Assembly (NCBI GenBank): GCA_964642855.1
Contig: CAZXSK010000025.1
Coordinates: 1-50,158 of the forward strand
From: CAZXSK01 sp964642855
GTDB taxonomy: Bacteria; Planctomycetota; Phycisphaerae; SM23-33
DNA: 50,158 nt
Direction: 5' to 3'
Within the stretch, counting starts at the first letter, position 1, and every line of letters starts with the position of its first letter. Below are positions 1-8,264 of this stretch, piece by piece. The position numbers and the translations under genes are program-made. The notes beneath the pieces were generated by a model. That model was not told the DNA's origin. It searched no databases and saw only the letters and a program-made list of their open reading frames with translations.

Positions 1-300
1 TCTTCCAAGGCGTGGCCATCCATCGCGTTGCCGGGAATCGGTCGCGGCTAACGGAACAGGGTGCGCGCGCGTCTGCAGGGCGCGGGGGGAGAGGGTGGAA
101 GGCCCGTCTGCGCGGGTCGCATACGACGCGGCGAACACATGGCCGCCAGTGACGCGGATAGCGCCAATGGAGACAGGTAGATGGCCCGTCCACGCGGGTG
201 GCGCTACGTCGCGAAGCGCCGAAGGTGCGCCCCGGGTGCTGTTCCGGGAGTCAAAATCCGCGCACGGATCCCGCAAGCTCTTTGACAACCGAATAGAGAA

Positions 301-400
301 CGTCCGACCCGAAACATACGCACACGGACCGAAGCAACCGCACTCGGAACCGATCGCGCTCACTCGGACCGGAGCACACGCACCGGGAACCGACCCAAGC
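301..400. repeat. degenerate 20-bp tandem repeat, five units
   Basis: Five units begin at exactly 301, 321, 341, 361 and 381. Units 2 to 5 begin CACACGGACC, CACTCGGAAC, CACTCGGACC and CACCGGGAAC; unit 1 (CGTCCGACCC) is more diverged, but its second half matches unit 2. The consensus first half is CACtCGGAcC. The second halves are looser (GAAGCAACCG, GGAGCACACG). No insertions or deletions break the register. It is not a CRISPR array, because there are no unique spacers between conserved repeats. Confidence 0.6.
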
Positions 401-420
401 CCACCGACTTCGTCGGTGGG
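400..420. other. perfect inverted repeat (hairpin)
   Basis: CCCACCGAC pairs with GTCGGTGGG around a TTC loop, giving a 9-bp perfect stem directly after the 20-bp repeat array. No T-run follows on either strand, so it is not a standard intrinsic terminator. It may be a structural element of the repeat zone or of an unrecognised RNA. Confidence 0.5.
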
Positions 421-425
421 AGAAC

Positions 426-495
426 GTCGACGGATGTCGATCGCGTTTCCGGGAGGTCGAACGAGTTCAGACCACGTCGAACGTGTTTGGGGCGT
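426..495. repeat. GTCGA-anchored 20-bp repeat, three units
   Basis: GTCGATCGCGTT, GTCGAACGAGTT and GTCGAACGTGTT begin at 436, 456 and 476, exactly 20 bp apart. A further GTCGA lies at 426. This continues the 10/20-bp register of the upstream array with a different unit sequence. Confidence 0.55.
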
Positions 496-510
496 CTTGC
501 ACGAACCTGT

Positions 511-610
511 ACCGTTCTTGCCGGTTCTTGCCGGCTGTTGCCGGTTCCTGCCAGCCACGGCCGGCCGGGGCCGATCCTTGCCAGCCATGGCCGGCCAGGG
601 CCGGTTCTGA
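511..610. repeat. ten-copy decamer tandem array
   Basis: Ten consecutive 10-bp units run without a register break: ACCGTTCTTG, CCGGTTCTTG, CCGGCTGTTG, CCGGTTCCTG, CCAGCCACGG, CCGGCCGGGG, CCGATCCTTG, CCAGCCATGG, CCGGCCAGGG, CCGGTTCTGA. A 30-bp higher-order repeat is visible: 541-570 and 571-600 agree at about 25 of 30 positions. Nearly all units start with CC. The pattern is consistent with a minisatellite grown by slippage. Because it keeps the same 10-bp phase as the neighbouring 20-bp units, the whole 301-610 block looks like one element. Confidence 0.7.
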
Positions 611-746
611 ACGTATCTCGCCGGCGACATATGTATGCAAGCGATTTCCCTGCAGGTCGTTACGAACATCGAGCCTCCCGCAGCCCCCGGCCCGGAAGGC
701 GGACCGGCCGGGCAGGATTCCGGACAACCCACGCAAGCCGCAGCGA

Positions 747-3700
747 TCACTTCAGCGGCTTCTGCGGAATTTCGCCCAGCGCGGGCAGCTTCGAAAGGTC
801 CAGCAGCTCGACGGTCTTGCCGTCACGGGTGAGCATGAGCTTGCCCGGGGCATCGGCCGAACCGGTCAGCGAAACGGTCTCGACCTCGTCGCCGGCGGTC
901 AGGCGAACGCCCAACCCGTCGCGGAGGGTCTCGATGGTCGGCATGTCCGCGGACTTCGGCCAGGCGTAGAGCACCCAGAGCACCGGCGTGGCGGGTTTGG
1001 TCTCAATGCGAAGCCAGACCTGGTATTCGCCCCACGTCCAGCGATCGTTCCAATGCGGCGGGACCGCAAGCGCCAGGCCGTCGGTGGCTTCGATCCGCTC
1101 GTGCCACTTCTCGGCGGAAAGGCCGGCCGTGGCGTCGAGGCCTTCGATCGGCAGCGAGTCGGCCTCGTGGGCGGCCTGCAGTTTCGTCAGCCGCTGGTGC
1201 CACTGGCCGGTGGACTCATTCGGGCGGGCGGCATAGAGTGCCGGGCCCGGACGACGCTCGTCGGCGAGGTAGTGATACGACCGGACGCTGACATTCGGGT
1301 CCGTCGCCGCGGCCAGGTGCACGAGGATGTCCTTGTCGAGCTGGCCATCGAGCACGACGCGCCGGCCGGTGACTTTGGCATCGCGGGCCAGCAGATGAAC
1401 GTTCAACTGCTGGGGCTCGGACGCGTTGGTCTGGTCGAGCACGACGAGGTAATCGCCCAGGGCGTCGGACGTGGGATGCTTGACCATCGCCAGCGTTCGA
1501 CGATGCGTGATCGGCTGGACCTTCCGCGACGGATACCGCCGCGAGAATTCGTGATCGTGCGGGTCGATGGGGCTCATGGTCAGCCCGCCGGAGGTACGCT
1601 CCGCGACGAGCACGTCGGCGAGTTCATGGCGGACGAACGCCCCGACCCGTGCGGTTCCGTAGAGTTGCTCGTGGGCGGGAACCTGCCTGTTGCGGGCGTT
1701 GTGCAGCACCGTGCCCTCCCGGCCGAACGACATGGAATTGTGCAGCACGGCGTGGTCGGCCCGCGGGTGATACGAGCAGTTGTAATCGAGCGAAATCGGC
1801 GTCCGTCCGGAGTAGAAGTGATACGCCAGCTCGTCGTTGTGGTAGTGGCCGCGAGCAGGGCCGGCCTTGACGGAGCACATCGATTCGCCCTCGCGGCCGA
1901 ACTCGTCGCGGAGGATCGCACCGAAGCCGTAGAACGCCTGGCTGGACCAGTCCATTCTCCCGGCTTCGAGCGGCTCGATGGACGTATCGATCTCCATCAG
2001 CGCCTGGCTGAGGGTGGGTTGCCAGCCGTCGCCGTTCCGGCTGTCGACCAGCAACTGCCACGTGCCCATCATCTCCCGGGCGAAGTTGGGATCGTCGTCG
2101 GCGTAGTAGGCGGCGAGCTTGGCGAAGCCCAGCCCGAGCCCGGCCGTCCATCGGTGGGTGTCGCCGTGGGGCGCTTCGTGGCGGAGGCCCAGGCGGGCGT
2201 CGCGCGGCGTGATGAGCTTGCGATGCCACACGCCCGTGGCGCGGGTCATGGGGTTGGCGGCGATCGGGTTGCCGAAGCCCGTGTTGGCGATAACCTTCGC
2301 GACCTTCAGCTGCAGGTTCAGCGAATAGCCCGAGTAGCCCGGGCACTCCCAGCCGACGCCGTCGGGCCTGAGCAGCACGCGGGACAGATCGTCGCGGAAG
2401 TTGCTCAGCCCGAAGGCCAGCCACCGGTCGGCATGGGGGTGATCGAGCAACGCAGCCCCTGCGTAGAGGGCGACCATGTACTTGTCGGTATGGAAGTTCG
2501 GGTTGCCAGGGCTCCAGCCGTTGTGCCAGCCCGGCCAGTGGTCGAGGTCGGAGAAGATGTACCCCGCAGCTGCGTGGAGCGCCCCGCCGATGGGCTTGCC
2601 GCCGGCGTAGAGGTCGGGCCAGCCCCAGCCATGCACGCGACGGGTGTAGGTCGTCGGGTTGAGGAAATCGTCCTGGTACCGCCGGCCGATCCAGAGGTCC
2701 ACCTTGGGCAGCCCGGCCCGGCCGGCTTTGCCCTCGGCGATGAACTCGTAGAGCTTCGCGTCATCGTTGCGGAGCAACCGCCCGACACGCTTGAGCTGTC
2801 TCTTGGCGTCGGCGATTTTCGTCTGCAACTCGGCCTTGGCGGGTTCGGAGTCGGCCGTCTTCAGCCGTGCCTGCAGGTCGGCCAGTTCGGCGCGAATCGC
2901 CCGCGACTGGCCGGCTGCCTGTTCCATTCGCTCGCGCGTGCGCCGCAGGGCCCGGGTGGCGGGCGTATCGGCCCGGGTCTTGTACTGCTTGCGGACCTTC
3001 GCGAGCTTCGCCGGCGACATCAGGATATGCGGCCCGGCGCGGTTGGGGTCGCGCTCCCACCGGAGGATGTACTTGTTCATCTGGGCGACCAGCGTCCAGT
3101 CGGTGTGGCGGCGTATGAGATTGTTGATCCTGCCCGTCGAGTCGAACTGCTTCCGCGGGCCGGCGACGATGGCGTACGAACGCTGGCCGTAGTGCCTGCC
3201 TCCGCCCCGGCCGGTGGTCAGCGGGAAGTCGAACCAGCCGCGGTCGCCCCCGGCTGCGTAGCCGCTGATGATCGACTGGTACGGCGCGACCCACTTGCTG
3301 GCGAAGGTCGCCACCACGCCCACGCACGGAACGTTCGGGTCGTTGGGGTCCTTGCCCCCGCTGGTCAGCAGCAGCTCCTGGGCCCCGCTGCCTCGCTGTG
3401 TCCAACGAGGCTGAATGTTCGCGAAAGGCCGGCCTTTCTGAATGTCGCGCTGCCGGGCGGGGAGGACCTGCAGCGACGTGTTTCCGCCGAACGAGTCGTA
3501 CTCGAACCAGCGCACGAACATCGCGGTGTCCACCGGCATCCGCGGGCCGCGACGATTGGCCGCGTCGTTGCCGAAGAAGATACGGTGGCCGTGATCCTGA
3601 TCCCGGCCGTCCGGGAAGTGGTACCGTTCGAGCACCTCCACCCACGGATCGCCCATGACCACGCGCAGCACCACGCGGTAATGCGGGCTGACCTTCGGCA

Positions 3701-4376
3701 CGCTGACGGTCGGGATTTCGTTCGGCTTGTAGGTGTGGGTCTGCTTGCCCGGAATCATCGGCAGGGCGGCGGCATTGCCGTCGACGGCCGCATCGGCGAA
3801 TTCGTAACGGATCTCCACGTCGCAGAACACCGGGCCGATCGTCAGCGGACGAACCACCGACCGACGGACCTTCGCGCTTCCCTTCAGCGAGGCCGCCCCG
3901 TAGTACCCGCTGTCGCCGATCGAAAGCCCCGCCAGCCAGTGGGGCGCGTCGCGGAAGGCCACGGGCTCGCCGGTCGCCTCGAAGGCGCGAAGCTTCAGCG
4001 AGAAGCCCGCATTGCGGAGCGTGGTGAAGCGCCCCTTGTGCTCCAGGGAGAGCGGCGAGTCGATCCGGCCTTCGCTCACGGTCACATCGACCGGGCCGGA
4101 CTTGCGCCCCAGCGTGGCGATGAACCACACGCGATCGACCAGATCGTTGCCGTCCTTGACGACCTCGATCTGTGCCGGCCGCCGGGCTCCGCTCATCGTC
4201 ACGACATAAGGCCGGGACGCATCGAACGTGCCCGCCGGGAAGTCCTTGTGGGTCAGTTCCCAGGGCCAGGCGAGCTTCAGCGGGTTGTCGATCGTGAACG
4301 TCACCGGCTCGCCGGCCGGGGCGAGACACGCCGTCAGACAAAGCGCTGCAAGCGCAGCGACGATGAGCTTGTGCAT
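747..4376 (-). CDS. lipoprotein heparinase II/III-like polysaccharide lyase
   Basis: Probable polysaccharide lyase or related uronide-degrading enzyme of 1209 aa, anchored as a lipoprotein. The N-terminus is a signal peptide with lipobox LTAC (Cys17). A beta-rich N-terminal portion is followed by a helical, toroid-like middle and, near residues 840-890, a block (GHYHNDELAYHFYSG, then LDYNCSYHPRADHAVLHNS) of the kind found in the beta-sandwich of heparinase II/III enzymes. Around residues 470-560 lies a charged, heptad-like stretch (for example AELADLQARLKTA) predicted to be a coiled-coil insertion, which is unusual for the fold. The gene starts 24 bases after the upstream dehydrogenase gene and is probably last in the operon. 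Family assignment rests on motif recognition; the substrate is unknown. Confidence 0.75.
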   Translation of the reverse strand: MHKLIVAALAALCLTACLAPAGEPVTFTIDNPLKLAWPWELTHKDFPAGTFDASRPYVVTMSGARRPAQIEVVKDGNDLVDRVWFIATLGRKSGPVDVTVSEGRIDSPLSLEHKGRFTTLRNAGFSLKLRAFEATGEPVAFRDAPHWLAGLSIGDSGYYGAASLKGSAKVRRSVVRPLTIGPVFCDVEIRYEFADAAVDGNAAALPMIPGKQTHTYKPNEIPTVSVPKVSPHYRVVLRVVMGDPWVEVLERYHFPDGRDQDHGHRIFFGNDAANRRGPRMPVDTAMFVRWFEYDSFGGNTSLQVLPARQRDIQKGRPFANIQPRWTQRGSGAQELLLTSGGKDPNDPNVPCVGVVATFASKWVAPYQSIISGYAAGGDRGWFDFPLTTGRGGGRHYGQRSYAIVAGPRKQFDSTGRINNLIRRHTDWTLVAQMNKYILRWERDPNRAGPHILMSPAKLAKVRKQYKTRADTPATRALRRTRERMEQAAGQSRAIRAELADLQARLKTADSEPAKAELQTKIADAKRQLKRVGRLLRNDDAKLYEFIAEGKAGRAGLPKVDLWIGRRYQDDFLNPTTYTRRVHGWGWPDLYAGGKPIGGALHAAAGYIFSDLDHWPGWHNGWSPGNPNFHTDKYMVALYAGAALLDHPHADRWLAFGLSNFRDDLSRVLLRPDGVGWECPGYSGYSLNLQLKVAKVIANTGFGNPIAANPMTRATGVWHRKLITPRDARLGLRHEAPHGDTHRWTAGLGLGFAKLAAYYADDDPNFAREMMGTWQLLVDSRNGDGWQPTLSQALMEIDTSIEPLEAGRMDWSSQAFYGFGAILRDEFGREGESMCSVKAGPARGHYHNDELAYHFYSGRTPISLDYNCSYHPRADHAVLHNSMSFGREGTVLHNARNRQVPAHEQLYGTARVGAFVRHELADVLVAERTSGGLTMSPIDPHDHEFSRRYPSRKVQPITHRRTLAMVKHPTSDALGDYLVVLDQTNASEPQQLNVHLLARDAKVTGRRVVLDGQLDKDILVHLAAATDPNVSVRSYHYLADERRPGPALYAARPNESTGQWHQRLTKLQAAHEADSLPIEGLDATAGLSAEKWHERIEATDGLALAVPPHWNDRWTWGEYQVWLRIETKPATPVLWVLYAWPKSADMPTIETLRDGLGVRLTAGDEVETVSLTGSADAPGKLMLTRDGKTVELLDLSKLPALGEIPQKPLK

Positions 4377-4400
4377 GATGATCTCCGTTTCCTGCCTCGA

Positions 4401-5282
4401 CTACTTGCGGTACAGCTTGAACAGCCCCTGGGTGCCGTCGTTCTGGCCGCCTTGGTCGGCCAGCTTCTCGTACATCGCCCTGGCGAGGTCAAGCCCCGGG
4501 GTGTCCAGGCCCATCGCCTCGGCCGATTCCGATGCAATGGTCATGTCCTTGATGAAATGCTTGACGAAGAACCCGGGCTCGAAGTCGTCCTCCAGCATCC
4601 GCGGGGCGAGATTCGAGAGCGACCAGCTCCCCGCTGCCCCGGCAGAGATGCTCTTGAGCACCGTCTGCGGGTCCAGGCCCGACCGTCGGGCATACGCCAT
4701 CGCCTCGCACACGCCCAGCATGTTCGCCGCGATCGTGATCTGGTTGCACATCTTGCAGTGCTGGCCGGCACCGGCGGGGCCCTGATGCACGATATTCCCG
4801 CCCATCTTCTCCAGCAGGGGCAGTACCCGGTCGAACGTCTCCTTCGGGCCGCCGACCATGATCGACAGCGACGCGTTGCGGGCGCCGGTGTCCCCGCCGG
4901 AGACGGGCGCGTCCAGCGCGCTGCAGCCGCGTCGGTCGGCCTCGGCGGCGATGCGCTCGGCCAGTTCCGGCCGGCTGGTGGTCATGTCCACGAGGATCGT
5001 CCCTTCCTTCACCGCCCCGAGCAGGCCCTGCTTGCCGAAATACACCTCCTCGACGTCGTCGGGGAAGCCCACGATGGTGAAGATCACCTCGCAGCCGGTC
5101 GCCAGATCGGCAGGCGAGTCATGCCAGACCGCGCCGCGATCCAGCAGGGTCTCGGCGCTGGATCTGGTTCGCGTGAACAGGTGCAGCTCGAAGCCGGCGT
5201 CCATCAGGTGTCCCGCCATGCTCCTGCCCATTACGCCGATGCCGATGAAACCGATCTTCGTGCTTCCGGGTGTCCATTCCAT
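4401..5282 (-). CDS. beta-hydroxyacid dehydrogenase (HIBADH/GarR-like)
   Basis: NAD(P)-dependent oxidoreductase of 293 aa, the normal family length. Visible motifs: dinucleotide-binding GFIGIGVMG (11-19), VDMTTSRP near 98-105, substrate-binding DAPVSGGDTGA from 124, and the catalytic lysine in GAGQHCKMCNQ (Lys177, with Asn180). Members reduce tartronate semialdehyde or oxidise 3-hydroxyisobutyrate and similar acids; the exact substrate cannot be read from sequence. GGAG lies about 9 bases before the ATG. The 135-base gap upstream has an AT-rich spot (TATAAC on the minus strand at 5316-5321) that might be an internal promoter, but no good -35 box is visible. Next to a lyase and sugar enzymes, a role in uronate or sugar-acid catabolism is likely. 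Confidence 0.85.
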   Translation of the reverse strand: MEWTPGSTKIGFIGIGVMGRSMAGHLMDAGFELHLFTRTRSSAETLLDRGAVWHDSPADLATGCEVIFTIVGFPDDVEEVYFGKQGLLGAVKEGTILVDMTTSRPELAERIAAEADRRGCSALDAPVSGGDTGARNASLSIMVGGPKETFDRVLPLLEKMGGNIVHQGPAGAGQHCKMCNQITIAANMLGVCEAMAYARRSGLDPQTVLKSISAGAAGSWSLSNLAPRMLEDDFEPGFFVKHFIKDMTIASESAEAMGLDTPGLDLARAMYEKLADQGGQNDGTQGLFKLYRK

Positions 5283-5417
5283 GTGTCGAATCTCCGAATC
5301 AAGATATGCGTACCTGTTATATGGTCCTGTTGCCGTTCCCGCCGGGGGTGCGCCCGTCGGAGGCGACGGTCCGGCGTATGTCTTGACGACACGGATTTCC
5401 CCGCCCGGCCGGCTGGC

Positions 5418-6338
5418 TCAATCCGCCTTGCTCTCCGGGGGCTCGTTGAGCTTCCATCGCTCGCGACGCACAAACGGCGAGCGGAACGTCTTGCAGATTC
5501 TCCCGGTCTTCTCGAGGTGGTCCAGGCAGGCGCGAATGCACCCCCGCCCGACGCAGATCGCCAGGTGGCGGAAGCGGTGCTTGCTGAACGCATTGTAACT
5601 GGGCCCTTCGCCATCCTTCTCGCTGCCGTTCCAGAACGGCGAATAGCGCGGGTCGTCGCCCCGATGCACGCGCCCGCATGCCTGGCAGTCCAGCTCGGCG
5701 TGGCCGAAGTCCTTGTCCTCGATCCGGAAACGAACCGTCCGCTCGCGGCCGATCGCGTTCGCTTCGCATTCGCTGGCGCACAGGCCGCACTCGTCGCAGA
5801 CCGGTTCCGAAAGCAGGGGGGTGGGTTCGAGCTCGGCGTCGGTGAACACGCCGAACACCCGCTGCCGCGGCCCGAACTCCGGCGTCAGGAAAACCTTCGA
5901 GAGACCCAGCTCGCCCAACCCGGCAGCCACGCCCAGGACGCGCAGCGACACCATGCCGTCGGGACCGAAGGGCTGGTCCTCGCGCACCTGCCTGCCGGTG
6001 TGCGGATGGAACGGGTTGTGAACCGGGACCGACGTGTAGCCGTGCTGCTCGAGGAACATTACGATGCGCCGGAGGATCCGCGGCCCTTCCACCTCGTTGA
6101 GCAGCCAGTAGGAATCGCAGTTGTACGCCTGCCAGTAGGTTCCTTCTTCCACCGCCTGCAGGGCGCCCCTGGGCTGGGGCACGGCGATGGCGATGGCCGT
6201 TCTAGTCGGAGGGAAGATCGTGTGGGGGTGGAACTCCGGCGGCGCGCTGTCGAAGCGTCCGATGGGGGCGAACCCCACCAGCGCGGCCCCGGCGTCCAGC
6301 GCTACCTGGCGGACCTGTTCGGTCAGTTCTGCATTCAT
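5418..6338 (-). CDS. QueG-like 4Fe-4S protein (epoxyqueuosine reductase-related)
   Basis: 306-aa protein related to epoxyqueuosine reductase QueG and reductive-dehalogenase-type iron-sulfur proteins. The N-terminal two thirds (LVGFAPIGRF ... GLGELGLSKVFLTPEFGPRQR) resembles the QueG corrinoid-binding half. A cluster motif CDECGLCASEC follows, lacking the proline usual after the fourth cysteine. The second cysteine set (CQACG ... ICVGRGCIRAC) is spaced unlike canonical QueG. I chose the ATG at 6338 (MNAELTEQ) over an in-frame ATG 45 bases upstream because an AGGAG-type ribosome site lies just before it. Its place between a sugar isomerase and a hydroxyacid dehydrogenase argues against simple tRNA queuosine synthesis. 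I infer a redox role on a pathway intermediate, unproven. Confidence 0.7.
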   Translation of the reverse strand: MNAELTEQVRQVALDAGAALVGFAPIGRFDSAPPEFHPHTIFPPTRTAIAIAVPQPRGALQAVEEGTYWQAYNCDSYWLLNEVEGPRILRRIVMFLEQHGYTSVPVHNPFHPHTGRQVREDQPFGPDGMVSLRVLGVAAGLGELGLSKVFLTPEFGPRQRVFGVFTDAELEPTPLLSEPVCDECGLCASECEANAIGRERTVRFRIEDKDFGHAELDCQACGRVHRGDDPRYSPFWNGSEKDGEGPSYNAFSKHRFRHLAICVGRGCIRACLDHLEKTGRICKTFRSPFVRRERWKLNEPPESKAD

Positions 6339-6398
6339 GGTGGAAGTCTCCTGGTTGTCGTCCTGCCCGACCCGGGCCCGCAAGGATGGGTCAGGCCT

Positions 6399-7166
6399 TC
6401 AGGCGGGCATTGCATCGCGAAGGAACTCGATCGCCCGCGGACTGACCTGGCGGTAGGGCTGGTCGTAGAGGTCCAACGCCACCGGGCCGTCGAAACCCGT
6501 TGCCGCCATCGCCCGCAGGTAGGCGGGGAGATCCATGTCTCCTTCCCACGGCGGCAGGTGTCGGTGCACGCCCGCAGCCATGTTCTCCACGTGTCCGTGG
6601 GCGATCTTCCCGGCGAGGCTGGAGATGGCAGCCAGCGGGTCGGGGTCGCACAGGAACACGTGCCCGATGTCGACATTGGCCTGCAGATGGGGGGCATTGA
6701 CCTCGTGGAACAGCCGGTGCAGGCTGTCGGTATTGCCCACGATGAAATCGGGCTCGAACTCCTCGGCGAGGGTCACTCCGCAATCTTCTGCCGCGGCCGC
6801 CAGCCTGCGCGTTCGTCGCACCATGCGATCAAACGGCTCGGGATCGTTCGGCCTGGGCACCGCGCCGGCGAAGACGAACACCTCCGCGCCGAATGCCGGC
6901 GTCAGGCGAATGGCGCGGATGGTTTCTTCCAGCATGCGGTCGTCGTAGACGAAGTCTTTGTGATAGCTGACCGAGTTGGGTTCCATGCCGAGTTCTCGGG
7001 CTCTCTCGGCCATGTTTCGGGCGACGTCTTCGGTCAGATTGCCCGGGCTGAGGTGCGGGTGTTCGAGACAGATCTCCGCCCCGTCGAAGCCCAGTTCAGC
7101 CAGCGTATCCAGCGTACGGACGGCCGGTACGTCGGGAAGCATCTGCGTTCTGCCCAGGATCTTCAC
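6399..7166 (-). CDS. sugar phosphate isomerase/epimerase family (AP endonuclease-2 TIM barrel)
   Basis: 255-aa TIM-barrel protein of the xylose-isomerase-like superfamily. Strand and metal-ligand patterns are visible: FDGAEICLEHPHLS early, GAEVFVFAG mid-barrel, TLAEEFEPDF (likely metal-binding Glu), ANVDIGHVFL (Asp/His), and HGHVENMAAGVHRHLPPWEGDMD near the C-terminus. Such enzymes isomerise or epimerise keto-sugars or dehydrate inositols. They are abundant in Planctomycetota next to alcohol and Gfo/Idh/MocA dehydrogenases. The gene follows the dehydrogenase gene by 27 bases and precedes the QueG-like gene by 60 bases, suggesting cotranscription. The substrate is not identifiable. Confidence 0.85.
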   Translation of the reverse strand: MKILGRTQMLPDVPAVRTLDTLAELGFDGAEICLEHPHLSPGNLTEDVARNMAERARELGMEPNSVSYHKDFVYDDRMLEETIRAIRLTPAFGAEVFVFAGAVPRPNDPEPFDRMVRRTRRLAAAAEDCGVTLAEEFEPDFIVGNTDSLHRLFHEVNAPHLQANVDIGHVFLCDPDPLAAISSLAGKIAHGHVENMAAGVHRHLPPWEGDMDLPAYLRAMAATGFDGPVALDLYDQPYRQVSPRAIEFLRDAMPA

Positions 7167-7193
7167 GTCGTTCTCCGATGCCCCCGGCCGGGG

Positions 7194-8264
7194 TCAGCTT
7201 TCGAACTCGATCAACGGTTTGATGATACCGTCTTCCTTGTCTCGCATCATCCGGAAAGCCTTCTCGATTTCGTCGAAGCCGAACCGGTGGGTGGTCATCT
7301 TCGTCGGATCGACCCGCCCGGCAGAGATCAGCCGCATCAGCCTTTTCATGCGCACACTGCCTCCGGGGCACAGGGCGGTGCGTATGGTCTTGTCGCTCAT
7401 GCCCACGCCCCATTCCTCGCGGGGGATGCCGACCGTCTCGCCCTCGCCGTGGTAGCCGATGTTGCTGATCGTTCCGCCCGGGCGGGTGACCTTCACGCAG
7501 TCCTGGAAGGTTTTCTCGGCTCCGAGAGCTTCGATGGCGGAGTCCACGCCGGTTCCATCGGTCAGTTCAAGGATGGCTTCGACCGGGTCGGTCTGCGAGA
7601 AGTCAACCACCTCGTCGGCTCCGTAGAACCGGGCGAGTTCCTTGCGGTTGTCCACCGATTCGACCGCGATGACCAGGCCCGCCCCTTTCAACCGGGCCCC
7701 TGCCGTGGCCATCAGGCCCACCGGTCCCTGGGCGAAGACAGCCACGGTCCCGCCGCTGGGGATGTCTGCATTCTCGGCGCCGGCGAATCCGGTGGAGAGC
7801 ATGTCGCAGCAGTAGGCAGCCTGTTCGTCGGTGAGTTGGTCGGGGATGGCAGCGAGATTCGCCTCGGCGTCGTTGACCAGGAAGTACTCGGCGAACACCC
7901 CGTCGCGGACGTTGGCGAACTTCCAGCCGCCGAGGGTCTGCTCGCATTGCGATGGGTAGCCGCGCTGGCAGTTCTCGCACCGCCAGCAGGGCGTGATGGC
8001 GTTGACAGCCACTCGCTGGCCTGCCTGGAAGCCATCGACCGCCTCGCCGACGGCGTGGACGACGCCGACGCCCTCGTGGCCGAGGGTCAGGTTCTCTCGC
8101 TCGCCGATCGCCCCGGCTACGGTGTGGGCGTCGGACGTGCAGATCAGGGCGGCGGTGGTCTTGACGATCGCGTCGTTGGGCCCGGGAGTCGGGACGGGTT
8201 TGTCGAGAAGCTGGACCTCTCCGACACTCTTCATGACGAATGCTTTCATTGTATCGCTGGCCAT
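7194..8264 (-). CDS. zinc-dependent alcohol dehydrogenase
   Basis: Medium-chain zinc alcohol dehydrogenase of 356 aa. Catalytic-zinc residues are seen in CTSD (Cys42) and LGHEGVG (His63, Glu64). A complete structural-zinc site is present (CWRCENCQRGYPSQC, Cys93/96/99/107). The cofactor-binding segment is AVFAQGPVGLMA. The long linker GYHGEGETVGIPREEWGVGMSDKTI resembles the isopropanol/sorbitol dehydrogenase branch. The frame is open far upstream, but the start at 8264 (MASDTMKAF) has AGGAG at the proper distance and matches family length. It is the first gene of the minus-strand catabolic run and is divergent from guaB with a 187-base gap. A secondary alcohol or polyol substrate is likely. 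Confidence 0.88.
   Translation of the reverse strand: MASDTMKAFVMKSVGEVQLLDKPVPTPGPNDAIVKTTAALICTSDAHTVAGAIGERENLTLGHEGVGVVHAVGEAVDGFQAGQRVAVNAITPCWRCENCQRGYPSQCEQTLGGWKFANVRDGVFAEYFLVNDAEANLAAIPDQLTDEQAAYCCDMLSTGFAGAENADIPSGGTVAVFAQGPVGLMATAGARLKGAGLVIAVESVDNRKELARFYGADEVVDFSQTDPVEAILELTDGTGVDSAIEALGAEKTFQDCVKVTRPGGTISNIGYHGEGETVGIPREEWGVGMSDKTIRTALCPGGSVRMKRLMRLISAGRVDPTKMTTHRFGFDEIEKAFRMMRDKEDGIIKPLIEFES

Larger units (their letters stand above)
1..746. other. non-coding region with phased repeats
   Basis: I see no convincing gene here. Several frames stay open because of GC content, but they run straight through short tandem repeats and match nothing I recognise. The first ~100 bases could contain the tail of a gene entering from the left; this cannot be decided. 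A pair of imperfect ~30-bp direct repeats lies at about 101-131 and 183-214 (both begin GGCCCGTC and contain CGCGGGT). From about 301 to 610 the sequence is organised in 10- and 20-bp steps (separate entries). A GC-rich inverted repeat (CCCGGCC at 686-692, GGCCGGG at 706-712) lies about 35 bases beyond the stop of the minus-strand lyase gene. It could help end that transcript but has no T-tract. Confidence 0.6.

Noticed and set aside
95..610. A 171-codon frame across the left repeat zone
   Set aside because: It is open only because of GC content, ends within the decamer array, has no recognisable domain, and shares the space with two other equally open frames.
301..610. Possible CRISPR array
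   Set aside because: Units are 10 or 20 bp, contiguous, without unique spacers, and no cas genes are nearby.
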